From: Candidatus Similichlamydia laticola
Lineage (GTDB): Bacteria; Chlamydiota; Chlamydiia; Chlamydiales; Parilichlamydiaceae
Direction: 5' to 3'
Assembly (NCBI RefSeq): GCF_003339615.1
Contig: NZ_QQBG01000012.1
Coordinates: forward strand, 1-37,412
DNA: 37,412 nt
Made by a program: the position numbers and the translations under genes. The notes beneath the pieces were generated by a model that searched no databases, had not been told where the DNA came from, and saw nothing but the letters and a program-made list of their open reading frames with translations. Of this stretch, positions 29,458 to 37,141 are shown piece by piece (the first letter of the stretch is position 1; every line of letters begins with the position of its first letter).

Positions 29458-29547
29458 TGATGTCCTCAGTGTGACAAGTGCAACAAATTTTTGCTCTATT
29501 TGCTCTAAGAGACCTTTAGAAAACGGGAGGAGATGTCCAAGATTGGA

Positions 29548-30310
29548 TTACGTGATTAATTTTTGTTCTACTTTATCCTTTAGAGCAGTCATACTCACTG
29601 CAATATAAATAAATTGAAGAAGAGCAAAAGATAGAGTAGCTATAAATGAAAGTGGAGGGGGTGACACACTTAAAATCGCCTGAGCTAAAAAAGAAGCTGT
29701 GGCTAGAATATTTAGGAGAACAATTCCAATGTGCAGAAGAAGTAGTTTTCTAGGGATAACTCGAGAATGCTTTAAGATTTGAAGGAGAGCGAGAATAGCA
29801 TTAAATGTAGAGAATAATGAACTTAAAAAAGAAGAAATAGCAACGGCTAAACTAAGTCCAGGAACAAAATTTGAAGCAATACGAAAACTGCTAGAGACCA
29901 TTCCTGTTAAACTTGAAAAAAGTTCTGTCAAGATCAATGAAAGGTGCAATTTTGATCTTTTATTTCTTAACTTCTCTTTTTCTTCTTTAGATAGGTTTTG
30001 CGTTCTTTTTGACTTCAGATACAAGTTAAAATAAGACAGAAACCTGTAAGACATTTAGAACAGTAAGGCGTGTTGAGAGCTTAGAAATGAAATCATGCGA
30101 TTTTACATAAGAAAACCTTTTTTTTAACGAAATTTCTATTAAAAAAATAAAGGCTCGTACCCTTTTCCAGAGGCCTGGTCTTTGTATTTGATTTTTCATA
30201 GTTCTTTTGGGAACAAAACCTTTAAGGCTAGATTTTCGTTCAGAAGGAACTTGAGGTGAAGGGGAAGAAGCATTTCGACCATCATGAACATGTTGGGAAT
30301 CCATGAGCAA
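29548..30310 (-). pseudogene. Broken member B of the Inc-like membrane family
   Basis: Two overlapping frames together resemble the 316-aa neighbour. The 5' frame (from about 30310) begins MLMDSQHVHDG and ends after LTVLNV. The second frame continues as SYRFLSYFNLYLKSK and then matches the neighbour closely: SSLTGMVSSSFRIASNFVPGLSL, LLLHIGIVLLNILATASFLAQAIL, SVSPPPLSFIATLSFALLQFIYIAV. The join near 30050 looks like a frameshift, and the first hydrophobic domain of the neighbour is missing. The second frame alone (29548-30054, 168 aa) could still be translated as a shorter membrane protein. I favour a pseudogene. Confidence 0.65.
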
Positions 30311-30349
30311 ATTATCCAGATGAAATTTCAGAATTGTTTTCTAGTTGTC

Positions 30350-31300
30350 TTAAGAAGCCATATTGAGTCTTTGTTCAGCTTTTACTTTTAAGCCAAACAA
30401 GGCAATAGCAATATAGAAAAATTGCAAAAGAGCAAAAGAAAGCGTAGCTACTGCAGAAAGAGGAGGAGGGGAGACTTGCATAATAGCCTGAGAAAGGAAG
30501 GCTGTTGTTGCAAGAGCATTGAGGAGGACGATTCCAATCTTTAAGAGAAGACTTTTTTTTGAGACAGTCGGATCTTTAAGCGTTTTCATTAACTCACTGA
30601 TAGCTTCGATAGTTGAAGATAGGGAGCTTAAAAAAGAGAGAGCTATAACACCAAGTGATAGAGCCGGAATAAAAACAGCAGCTATTCGCAAAGCATGTGA
30701 GGCAATGCCTGTTAGAGAGGCTCCAAGCTCTGCAAGCATTTGAATGAGATGTTGCTTAGAGGTTTTCTCGACTAGTTTTGCCCTTTCTTCTACAGATATC
30801 GCTCCAGGATACAACCTGGCTTTGCTATAGAGCTTTAGGAAAGAAATAAATCGCACGACCATTTGCGCTATATTAAACGCTTCGAAACAAAGTCCAGCTA
30901 TGCCAAGACCAATCTCTCCTATAGAAGCACCGCGCAAAGCTCCAATTTCTGCTAATTGATGAAATAGTAGAGAGAAAGAATAACCCCCAACAACAATTGA
31001 ATGACGTAGAAGAGACTTCTTTGTCGTTTCGCTTTGCTGAGAAAAAGCTAGCTTCATATTTTGAACATACTTAGAGAAAGGGGAGTTCTTCAATAGCTCA
31101 ATCGGCCGCCCTTTTAATCTTTGCCAAGAGACGTAATTAAAGCTTTGCCTTGATTGATTCCAAATTTTTTGCAAAGCCGTAAAGATTCTTACTAAACGAT
31201 CTTCTTTTCGAGAAGGAGCGGGTATATTCTCATCTGAAGAAGCAGCTTCGTCCAAACGCTCAGGCGATTGGTTTGAGATAGAAATACGACGAGTGTCCAT
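30350..31300 (-). CDS. Multi-pass membrane protein, Inc-like family, member C
   Basis: This is a 316-aa protein of unknown function, from ATG 31300 without an obvious SD. The N-terminal 85 residues are polar and Ser/Glu-rich. Hydrophobic segments follow: HSIVVGGYSFSLLFHQLAEIGAL, EIGLGIAGLCFEAFNIAQMVV, IAAVFIPALSLGVIALSFLSSL, LLLKIGIVLLNALATTAFLSQAI, and AVATLSFALLQFFYIAIALFGL. The SPPPLS turn between the last two is shared with the broken copy next door. There is no signal peptide, so secretion, if any, would be type III as for Inc proteins (inference). Confidence 0.75.
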   Translation of the reverse strand: MDTRRISISNQSPERLDEAASSDENIPAPSRKEDRLVRIFTALQKIWNQSRQSFNYVSWQRLKGRPIELLKNSPFSKYVQNMKLAFSQQSETTKKSLLRHSIVVGGYSFSLLFHQLAEIGALRGASIGEIGLGIAGLCFEAFNIAQMVVRFISFLKLYSKARLYPGAISVEERAKLVEKTSKQHLIQMLAELGASLTGIASHALRIAAVFIPALSLGVIALSFLSSLSSTIEAISELMKTLKDPTVSKKSLLLKIGIVLLNALATTAFLSQAIMQVSPPPLSAVATLSFALLQFFYIAIALFGLKVKAEQRLNMAS

Positions 31301-31636
31301 GGGATAGAAGGAAACGAAACAGTTTTAATTGAAAGAGAGCTCTCACACAACTTGGCAGGAAGAAAGGGTCGGACAGAATCAGTTCTAATCTAAAGAGCTC
31401 TCGAGGTTGGAAAGAACAGAAGAAACAAAAGAAGACCGGGGTGCTAATGAAATCCGGGAAAACACCCGTACCCAAAACCAAGCCCCATCCTTATTCAGAC
31501 AAACATACTTTAGTGGTTTCCTTCAAGCTGCGGGGGAGCAGAACGGTCTTAACGTCTGATAATGTTTGTTATGTTGTGTCTTAGAATACAGAAAAACGCA
31601 CCTTCCTCTAGGTGCGTTTACCGGACGACCAAATGT
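31301..31636. other. 336-bp intergenic region with short direct repeat
   Basis: I find no credible gene here. Bases 31320-31344 (CAGTTTTAATTGAAAGAGAGC and the following TCTC) recur imperfectly 60 bp later at 31380-31402, each ending in an AGAGCTCTC palindrome. The region also contains the minus-strand terminator at 31592-31619. The repeat lies just upstream of the gene starting at 31300 and could be part of its promoter region. Confidence 0.5.
31592..31619 (-). terminator. Rho-independent terminator of the secreted-protein gene cluster
   Basis: On the minus strand, AAACGCACCT and AGGTGCGTTT form a perfect 10-bp stem with a 6-nt loop, followed by further T residues (TTTTTCTG). It sits 17 bp after the stop of the gene ending at 31637 and closes the minus-strand cluster. 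Confidence 0.85.
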
Positions 31637-32611
31637 CTACTGATCAAGGAGCAATTTAGTCCGTAGCTCTTGCTCCTTCAATCTTAACATGCCAAGGACG
31701 TATTTGCTCAGATCTCCATTTGTGAAAACAGAGACGAGAAATTCTCCATTGCCAACATTTTTTGCATCGAAACGTAAATGTTGCTTATTCGGGCCTTGAG
31801 GGCCTAAAGCCCATCCCCCGCTAACAAATACAAGGATTGGTAATCGAAATCCCACGAACCTTTTTTGAAAGACATCTTGTAGCAAGGCCTTGGATCCGGA
31901 GTTTAGCACCCTTACATAAGGAACTAAAGTGCTTCTCTCCAAGTAATTCTCCAAGGAATCGGCCAAAGCCGTAAACTCTTGAGCATAATAAAAGATCAAA
32001 AAAGGTTTTGTTAGATCCTTAAGAGCAAGCTCTTTCTTAAGCTGATGTTCTTCTTCACTATCCAATGGAACATAAAGAATTTCCTCTCCTGCAATAATCG
32101 GAGCCTTATTGCCTTTTATAATTTCCTCAATCCGGGCAGCACTATCTGGTACACTTTGAGCAAGGGACATGCCCTCAGATAGAAGCAAAGATTCTGGAGA
32201 AAGCAATCCGGGCTTATCAGGGCCAATGGACGCTGGCTCACGTAAAGCAAGTAGATTTTGATCGATTTTACCGTAGTAAAATGGCATTCCCTGAAGGAGA
32301 CTCCAAGCCATTTGACGCTCTTGTAGAAGCTGTTTACTTTCATTGAAAAAGGGCCGTGTACGCTGAGAGGCAAAAGAATCCCTTATGCTCCAGTTCGAAC
32401 GATCTTTTTCTGGTCCAAAAGCAAGGTTCTTCCGACCGGAGCTGTTTTGCCAGTCCAAGATCACAATGTCTCTCTTATTAGGCATTGCTATTAGATCCTT
32501 CTCTGCTTCTCCCTTCATCCATCGACTCGCATTACCCCCCCCTAGAGTGGGAAGCGCGTGTAACAATCCAATCAACCAAACCGTGGAGCAGATGCGGCAC
32601 TTTTTAAACAC
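31637..32611 (-). CDS. Exported protein with C-terminal thioredoxin-like segment
   Basis: This is a 324-aa protein of unknown function. GTG 32611 is chosen because AAGGAG lies 7 nt upstream and it gives the signal peptide MFKKCRICSTVWLIGLLHALPTLGGG; the frame is open 12 codons further. The middle (about 40-205) is polar with no recognised domain. From about residue 207 the order is strand (PFLIFYYA), helix (TALADSLENYL), strand (LVPYVRVLNS), helix, then GFRLPILVFVSGGW. This resembles the cis-Pro strand and following turn of thioredoxin folds, without CxxC. A C-terminal helix follows. It lies 44 bp after the gene at 32656 and is the last gene before a terminator. Confidence 0.75.
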   Translation of the reverse strand: MFKKCRICSTVWLIGLLHALPTLGGGNASRWMKGEAEKDLIAMPNKRDIVILDWQNSSGRKNLAFGPEKDRSNWSIRDSFASQRTRPFFNESKQLLQERQMAWSLLQGMPFYYGKIDQNLLALREPASIGPDKPGLLSPESLLLSEGMSLAQSVPDSAARIEEIIKGNKAPIIAGEEILYVPLDSEEEHQLKKELALKDLTKPFLIFYYAQEFTALADSLENYLERSTLVPYVRVLNSGSKALLQDVFQKRFVGFRLPILVFVSGGWALGPQGPNKQHLRFDAKNVGNGEFLVSVFTNGDLSKYVLGMLRLKEQELRTKLLLDQ

Positions 32612-32655
32612 GGCTACTCTCCTTCTTCTGCAATTTCTAGAGAACAAAGTTGCTC

Positions 32656-33222
32656 TTATTCCGTTATGACTTCTTGTTCAACCAAAAACGATTCCTCCTG
32701 CTTATCGAGGACGCTCAAGATGATCTTGGGAAGAAGACCCTGCTCATGAAGCCATATGAGAGTCGATCCAAAAAAAGTACCACCACTTAAAGCATTAGCT
32801 AAAGAAGTGCCTCCATAAAATCCTTCCCTTTGATCTAAACGAAAAACAGCAAGAGAAGGCAGAGGCAAACAATTCATAGCACTATGCTTAGCATCGATAA
32901 GCAAGGGAACAATTTGGACCTTCTCTCGGACAAGAGCAAAAGCCTCTTGCTCAATGATAGATTGATAAATCGTACCGCCAGGGTGATCTAAAACGACAAC
33001 AAAGACACCAGGAAAGGCAAAACGTGCGGGATCAGATGGAGAACTCCAACAAGACAATCCACGCTCAATCACCTCGCTAAAGGCATCACATGTGCTTAAA
33101 AAATCTTTATAGAAATGATTTTGGGATTTTTCAAAAGATTCCCCGAGCAAAGGGCCTTCTCCTCTGAGGGGACAGAGAAAAAACAGACAAGGCAGAAGAA
33201 GATAAAACCAAGAATTTTTCAT
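32656..33222 (-). CDS. Exported thioredoxin-like protein lacking CxxC
   Basis: This is a 188-aa protein. ATG 33222 lies 8 nt after GGAGG and yields the signal peptide MKNSWFYLLLPCLFFLCPLRG; the frame is open 19 codons upstream. A helical segment (FEKSQNHFYKDFLSTCDAFSEVI) precedes the fold: strand FPGVFVVVLDHP, helix QSIIEQEAFALV, strand VQIVPLLIDAKH, then LPLPSLAVFRLDQREGFYGG. This is the cis-Pro strand, beta-turn and GG pattern of thioredoxins. The active-site position reads DHPGGT, with no Cys pair. It appears co-transcribed with the gene at 31637. Function unknown. Confidence 0.78.
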   Translation of the reverse strand: MKNSWFYLLLPCLFFLCPLRGEGPLLGESFEKSQNHFYKDFLSTCDAFSEVIERGLSCWSSPSDPARFAFPGVFVVVLDHPGGTIYQSIIEQEAFALVREKVQIVPLLIDAKHSAMNCLPLPSLAVFRLDQREGFYGGTSLANALSGGTFFGSTLIWLHEQGLLPKIILSVLDKQEESFLVEQEVITE

Positions 33223-33369
33223 AAACAGGTCCTCCGAATTCATCGTTCCTACGTAGCCTACAACAACGCACGCCCTCACATCATACCAAATTTGGGAGAA
33301 GACCTTGTACGGAGAAAAGCTTTTGTATTCGGCCAGCCCTTACTCTTTTTAGAAGGGCAAACTGCACCG

Positions 33370-33398
33370 AATTAAGTCGTTTTCCATAATGGTGTCAA
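33370..33398 (-). promoter_or_regulatory. Candidate sigma-70-type promoter for the 33222 gene
   Basis: On the minus strand TTGACA (33398-33393) is followed by a 17-nt spacer and TTAATT (33375-33370). The -35 is perfect and the -10 matches weakly (3/6). It lies about 140 bp upstream of the start codon at 33222, in the gap after the preceding gene's stop region. Confidence 0.4.
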
Positions 33399-33413
33399 TA
33401 GCTCTGAGCGAGA

Positions 33414-33860
33414 TCACTCTCTGATAAGATGTAGAACTCGCATAGCCTCCATGACGGACCCTTCTGCTTGAACTAAGTGACGAAAACCTACAGAGGAGAC
33501 AAATGTAATTCTTAGACTGCTAAATCCTGTTTTCTCTTCTTCATGAGTCGGGAATCGAATGCACACGAGCTCTATATCGCTTCCTGACGTCCCCCTTTCA
33601 AATGAAAAAAGATTTTCGAGGTCAAGTGGCGTGACCATTCGTACACATACATCTCTTGATAATTTGTGCAACTCATGATCTGTTAAAGCCTCAATATGAG
33701 GGCTGTGTTCCGAGATGAGAAAAAGCTGAACACCCCTTCGCTGAACTTTGGAAACAAGTTTTGGAAGCTCGCCAGAATAAAGCCACTGTGGTCGAGCTGA
33801 CAGCTGAAGAGAGCTACATAGAAGAAGAAAGAAGAAAGACTTACAGTTTTTCCAAAACAT
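33414..33860 (-). CDS. Small exported protein of the degenerate thioredoxin-like group
   Basis: This is a 148-aa protein of unknown function, ATG 33860 with AAGG 8 nt upstream. The signal peptide is NCKSFFFLLLCSSLQLSARP. The body has strand GVQLFLISEHSP, helix LTDHELHKLSRDV, strand CVRMVTP, then IELVCIRFP and a C-terminal helix (SVMEAMRVLHLIRE). The spacing matches the proteins at 34011 and 36083 (strand, Ser/Asp-Pro, Thr/Ser-Asp-x-Glu helix, strand, later hydrophobic strand). No CxxC is present. Similarity is by eye and weak. Confidence 0.7.
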   Translation of the reverse strand: MFWKNCKSFFFLLLCSSLQLSARPQWLYSGELPKLVSKVQRRGVQLFLISEHSPHIEALTDHELHKLSRDVCVRMVTPLDLENLFSFERGTSGSDIELVCIRFPTHEEEKTGFSSLRITFVSSVGFRHLVQAEGSVMEAMRVLHLIRE

Positions 33861-33926
33861 TAGGGAACCTTAAGCATTGAGGAACAGCAAAAAGAAATGA
33901 AGATTGAGAAAGACAATTCCCCTTCT

Positions 33927-33956
33927 ATTGTATAAAAATTAATTTTTAGAAGACAG
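33927..33956 (-). promoter_or_regulatory. Candidate promoter with 16-bp palindromic operator
   Basis: On the minus strand TACAAT (33932-33927, 5/6 to consensus) lies about 60 bp upstream of ATG 33860. CTGTCT (33956-33951) sits 18 nt before it as a poor -35. The spacer contains a perfect 16-nt palindrome, TAAAAATTAATTTTTA (33933-33948), directly against the -10. A regulator bound there would block polymerase. Promoter strength and operator role are inferred. Confidence 0.35.
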
Positions 33957-34010
33957 AATAAACAGAGAGCTCCCCCTCCCCTCGAGCTCAAAGGGAAGGA
34001 TGCCGCTGTA

Positions 34011-34688
34011 TTAAAGAGCTCTTTTAGTGGGTGAAGAGGGAGGTAGCTGAATTTCTCGAAATGAGATCACTTCTTTTTTTTCTGGTCTGAATTGCTCTTC
34101 TTTTCCCCCCTCGGACAGATCATTCACAGGAATAGGCGAAGCAAGATCTTGAAGAGGTGCACCTCTAAGGAAGAGATTCATTTCTTCGATAAGAATCCCC
34201 CTGGAATAAAGCTCATGTACCTCCCTATTGGAAAAACTCTCCGCCGACACAATCCGAACAGCAGATCCGGTTCTTGAAGCCTCCATTTTGATCAAACAAA
34301 TCGAAGGAGCTGCGCTGTTGTCTTCCTCCTGTGGTCTAAAAGAGACCAATACTTTGATATCTCTATCCGAAATGGGCAGGACAAAGAAATGTTTCCAGAC
34401 CCATTCCAACTCTTTCTCACTGAAATCAAAGACACCAGGATCAACCATTAAGCAAAGAGCTTTGCCAGCTTCTAAAGCCCTGCAAATCTCCTTCAGGAGG
34501 TCCATATCTTGAGTTTCATTCAAATTTAGCCAGGATAACTGGCTAAGCACGTTTTGCACTTTTCCTTGTGGCTCTGTGAGTTTGAATCTGCGTGTTTTTA
34601 CCTCTCTCCCGTGGAGAGAAGTCATCAGCATCGCACATCCTAATGTCGCATAAAACATGCGATACAGCAATCTCCTTGAAGAAAACAT
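34011..34688 (-). CDS. Exported protein with thioredoxin-like pattern, no CxxC
   Basis: This is a 225-aa protein of unknown function, ATG 34688 with CAGGAG 11 nt upstream. The signal peptide is LLYRMFYATLGCAMLMTSLHG. A helix (VQNVLSQLSWLNLNE ... LLKEICRALEAG) precedes strand KALCLMVDPG, helix FSEKELEWVWKHF, strands FVLPIS and DIKVLVSFRP, then APSICLIKME. The Ala-Pro before a strand sits where thioredoxins have the cis-Pro. It continues with VRIVSAESFSNREVHELY and a polar Pro/Glu/Lys-rich tail (about 180-225). It shares the strand-DP-SxxE pattern with the proteins at 33414 and 36083. Upstream is a terminator, so it likely has its own promoter. Confidence 0.72.
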   Translation of the reverse strand: MFSSRRLLYRMFYATLGCAMLMTSLHGREVKTRRFKLTEPQGKVQNVLSQLSWLNLNETQDMDLLKEICRALEAGKALCLMVDPGVFDFSEKELEWVWKHFFVLPISDRDIKVLVSFRPQEEDNSAAPSICLIKMEASRTGSAVRIVSAESFSNREVHELYSRGILIEEMNLFLRGAPLQDLASPIPVNDLSEGGKEEQFRPEKKEVISFREIQLPPSSPTKRAL

Positions 34689-34767
34689 AAACTGAAAGGC
34701 TCCTGTTAAGAAGTAGGTACGACGAGCAACCCCTATAACAGAAATGAAATCTTCTTTGAAGAGACAG

Positions 34768-34799
34768 AAAAAAGAAAACCCTCCTTTAAGAGGGTTTTC
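34768..34799 (-). terminator. Rho-independent terminator of the 80-aa secreted protein gene
   Basis: GAAAACCCTC (34774-34783) pairs perfectly with GAGGGTTTTC (34790-34799) around a 6-nt loop. On the minus strand the stem runs directly into T residues (complement of the A-run 34768-34773). It lies 45 bp after the stop at 34845. Confidence 0.9.
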
Positions 34800-34844
34800 T
34801 TAAAAACAACTAAGTCCTCCAATATTTAGGACGTAGCTGAAAGA

Positions 34845-35087
34845 TTAATCGGCTTGTTCCTCTGTCGAAGAGCTCTCTTCGGAATCGCTCTTAACATTTC
34901 TTTGATCGGAGCCAGAAGAAGTCTCTTCCTCGGATGTTTGAACTCGCTGAATTACACCTTCTTCAGTGGTTTGAATCACCGTCGCTTCACCCTCATTACA
35001 GAAAGCTGAAGCCAATGGAGAAAAACTAGCTACGTTGGAGAGAAGAGCTATCAGAAGGCTTTTTTTAAACAGATTGAAGTTTGTCAT
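34845..35087 (-). CDS. Small acidic secreted protein
   Basis: This is an 80-aa protein of unknown function. ATG 35087 is 8 nt after AAGGG. Residues 1-28 are a clear signal peptide with AxA cleavage (SPLASA). The mature part of about 52 aa is low-complexity and rich in Glu, Ser, Thr and Gln (EEETSSGSDQ, SDSEESSSTEEQ), has one Cys, and is probably disordered. It has its own promoter candidate and a strong terminator, so it is monocistronic and perhaps well expressed. No homologue recognised. Confidence 0.75.
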   Translation of the reverse strand: MTNFNLFKKSLLIALLSNVASFSPLASAFCNEGEATVIQTTEEGVIQRVQTSEEETSSGSDQRNVKSDSEESSSTEEQAD

Positions 35088-35115
35088 GAGTTTTGCCCTT
35101 GCAAGTTTTTAACAA

Positions 35116-35145
35116 ATTGTAAACATAATTTGGTTTATTGGCCAA
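35116..35145 (-). promoter_or_regulatory. Candidate promoter for the 80-aa secreted protein
   Basis: On the minus strand TTGGCC (35145-35140, 4/6) and TACAAT (35121-35116, 5/6) are separated by 18 nt. This predicts a leader of about 22 nt to the ATG at 35087, which contains the AAGGG SD. It lies in the 61-bp gap after the gene at 35149. Confidence 0.5.
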
Positions 35146-35148
35146 GAT

Positions 35149-35826
35149 TCAATCACGGGCCGGCTTCCGCAATTGCCTTGATTTCTCAGAAAAAGGGAAG
35201 AGAGATTCAATAGTATCTTCTTGAAAAAGCGAGCCTCTTTTCAATGCATTGGAAAGATCTTTTGTGCCTCCAGAGCATAAGAGAGACCAAGTTACGTGCC
35301 AATAATCTTCATTATCTTCAAACGTAGATAAGGATAGCACGCAAGACTTAGCTGCCTCAATAGATACACTTCCTCCTACCTCTCCTCTAGAGAAAAAATC
35401 TATAAATTGAACGAACAAATCTTTTCTAAGAATAACCCAGCAAATTTCTGAGTTTGGATAGTCCCCTTGTACGAACCCCGTCTTCTTTAACTGGCAAAAA
35501 ACACCCCAAAGGGCACACCCTTTGCAAAAAGAATTAGAATTCTGGACTCGGGGAAAACAAAGCCACAGAGGAAAAGATTTTTCTTGATCAGGGTCCCAAA
35601 CACCGATCAAAAACACCTGTCGCTTTCCAGCGTCTAAATTGGGCATGCACGATCTAACGATCAAAGAAAAGAGCTGTGTAACACTTGCAACCTCTGAGAA
35701 CTCCTCATTATCTAAAGAGTGCTGGTGCCCAAAAGAAGGGAGGTGTTCCTGTTCAAAAGAGGAATTTCCTAATAAAGAAAAGAGAGTCGTGCAGACTAAA
35801 ATAACTTTTTTTTGAAGGATATGCAT
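35149..35826 (-). CDS. Exported protein, Cys-rich centre, unknown function
   Basis: This is a 225-aa protein, ATG 35826 with AGGGAA upstream. The signal peptide is KKVILVCTTLFSLLGNSS. The body has strand QVFLIGVWDPDQ, LWLCFPRV, then a Cys-rich patch (FCKGCALWGVFCQL, including CKGC at about residues 101-104), strand EICWVILR, and SCVLSLSTFEDNE with WHVTWSLLC. The CKGC could be a redox CxxC but does not follow the first strand as in thioredoxins, so the fold assignment is weak. It is in the same orientation and size class as its exported neighbours. Confidence 0.65.
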   Translation of the reverse strand: MHILQKKVILVCTTLFSLLGNSSFEQEHLPSFGHQHSLDNEEFSEVASVTQLFSLIVRSCMPNLDAGKRQVFLIGVWDPDQEKSFPLWLCFPRVQNSNSFCKGCALWGVFCQLKKTGFVQGDYPNSEICWVILRKDLFVQFIDFFSRGEVGGSVSIEAAKSCVLSLSTFEDNEDYWHVTWSLLCSGGTKDLSNALKRGSLFQEDTIESLFPFSEKSRQLRKPARD

Positions 35827-36082
35827 TACGGTTCCCTAGGGATTCAATCCAAATCGATTTTTTAAGCAAGTAGAGCCCGATTTACGCCCCTTTACGTAGA
35901 AGAGAGAAGGAGCTAAAAGAAAATAGCAATCTATAACTGATGGAATAGGAAGAAAGAGGCCCCTTTAAGATTGATTGCAATAACGCTAAAGAGGCAGCTG
36001 CCTTGAAAAGAAAGAGCAAATCTATGCGTTTCCACCTATTAACTGCTTGTCTCTCGTTTCCGATTCAATGTCAAGCTTTTAT

Positions 36083-37105
36083 TTAAACTTTGGACTGAAT
36101 TGTGTGATAACTGAAGTAAGATAAATGTAAGAAAAAGTCATCAGGCTTCAAATCAGATTCTGCTCCTTCCGAACAAAGACGAGAAAGGTAGTCACTGCCT
36201 GGAAAAATAGGATCCCACTTTGTCAGGAGGGTATTCCCTTCTAAACGCGGACACACAACAACACCATAAATTGCGATCTTAATATAAATTTTAAGGGCCC
36301 GGCAAACAACTCCAGGATTGCTCATAACGATATAACAGTGTGTATTTAAATAACGTTCTGCATTATCTGAAAAACCAGGGAAAAATACGCTGGGATCTTC
36401 GTTTGTAACAATGAGTAATTTTTTATCTTCCGCAGCCTTCTTACACCATTCTAGCAATTGCTCGGGTGTATCTACCATGCCTTGAACAATGAAATTATGG
36501 TGCACACCATCCTCATCGTGGTCAACATCTTCTGGAGGGCTCGAGGAAAGACCTCCTACTGGTTGTTTATCTTGCCCTGCATTTTGACGTTCGCCCGAAT
36601 GGCCATCAGACGATAACGGTTCATGTGCTAGATTAGAAGAAGTCGAAGATGTATTTCCAGATGTAGAACCAGTGCCGTTAGACGAAGTTGACGTAGAATT
36701 AGTTGGCGATTTCGAAGTGCGCAGTTTATGAACTGCGTTTTTATGTGAGAGCTCTCGTGGATGTCCAACATGATCGCTTTCTTCGGAGCTCAAATCAACC
36801 TGCTGCTCCCCGTCCTCATCTTTCTGACGATCATCTTCTCCTTCCTCCATAACGCCCTCTGTGCCATGCACGGGCATCCCGTCATTACCGTTCTGGCCAT
36901 GTGAAATTGGACCAGAAGTGGAAACTTCAAACTCCACCCTATCAGACTCCCCTTCCGGACCTCCAACGCCTACCGGAGAGGCCTGTGCTCTTATTTCAAA
37001 CAGGCTAGGACAAGACAAAAAAGGCAGAAGAACATAGAGCGCATACTTTGGAAAACGCCGTTTCAAGAACAATTCAAATCGAGGAGAAATCGAGAAATTA
37101 AACAT
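36083..37105 (-). CDS. Exported protein with Ser/Thr/Gly-rich linker and C-terminal conserved domain
   Basis: This is a 340-aa protein from ATG 37105; a TTG 11 codons upstream (37138) is possible and neither has a strong SD. A basic then hydrophobic N-terminus (LKRRFPKYALYVLLPFLSC) is the export signal. Residues of about 45-205 are acidic and then low-complexity (STSTSSNGTGSTSGNTSSTS), probably disordered. The C-terminal domain (about 210-335) has LLEWCKKAAEDKKLLIVTNEDP, FSDNAERYLNTHCYIVMSN, IYGVVVCPRLEGN and DDFFLHLSYFSYH. It is homologous to the partial protein encoded at 37142. The strand-DP-helix-strand ... strand order fits the degenerate thioredoxin-like group. Function unknown. Confidence 0.75.
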   Translation of the reverse strand: MFNFSISPRFELFLKRRFPKYALYVLLPFLSCPSLFEIRAQASPVGVGGPEGESDRVEFEVSTSGPISHGQNGNDGMPVHGTEGVMEEGEDDRQKDEDGEQQVDLSSEESDHVGHPRELSHKNAVHKLRTSKSPTNSTSTSSNGTGSTSGNTSSTSSNLAHEPLSSDGHSGERQNAGQDKQPVGGLSSSPPEDVDHDEDGVHHNFIVQGMVDTPEQLLEWCKKAAEDKKLLIVTNEDPSVFFPGFSDNAERYLNTHCYIVMSNPGVVCRALKIYIKIAIYGVVVCPRLEGNTLLTKWDPIFPGSDYLSRLCSEGAESDLKPDDFFLHLSYFSYHTIQSKV

Positions 37106-37141
37106 AAGATTACTTTGGAAGTGTAGGAAGATTAACAAAAA

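Noticed and set aside
31260-31481. Minus-strand frame of 73 codons across the 31.3-kb intergenic region
   Set aside because: It overlaps the start of the 31300 gene in another frame, has no SD or domain, and crosses the repeat and palindromes.
36069-36074. TTGACA on the minus strand upstream of the 35826 gene
   Set aside because: No matching -10 hexamer at 16-19 nt.
36620-36720. Possible short tandem DNA repeat in the Ser/Thr/Gly-rich linker
   Set aside because: The bias is at amino-acid level; codons vary and no regular DNA repeat unit is present.
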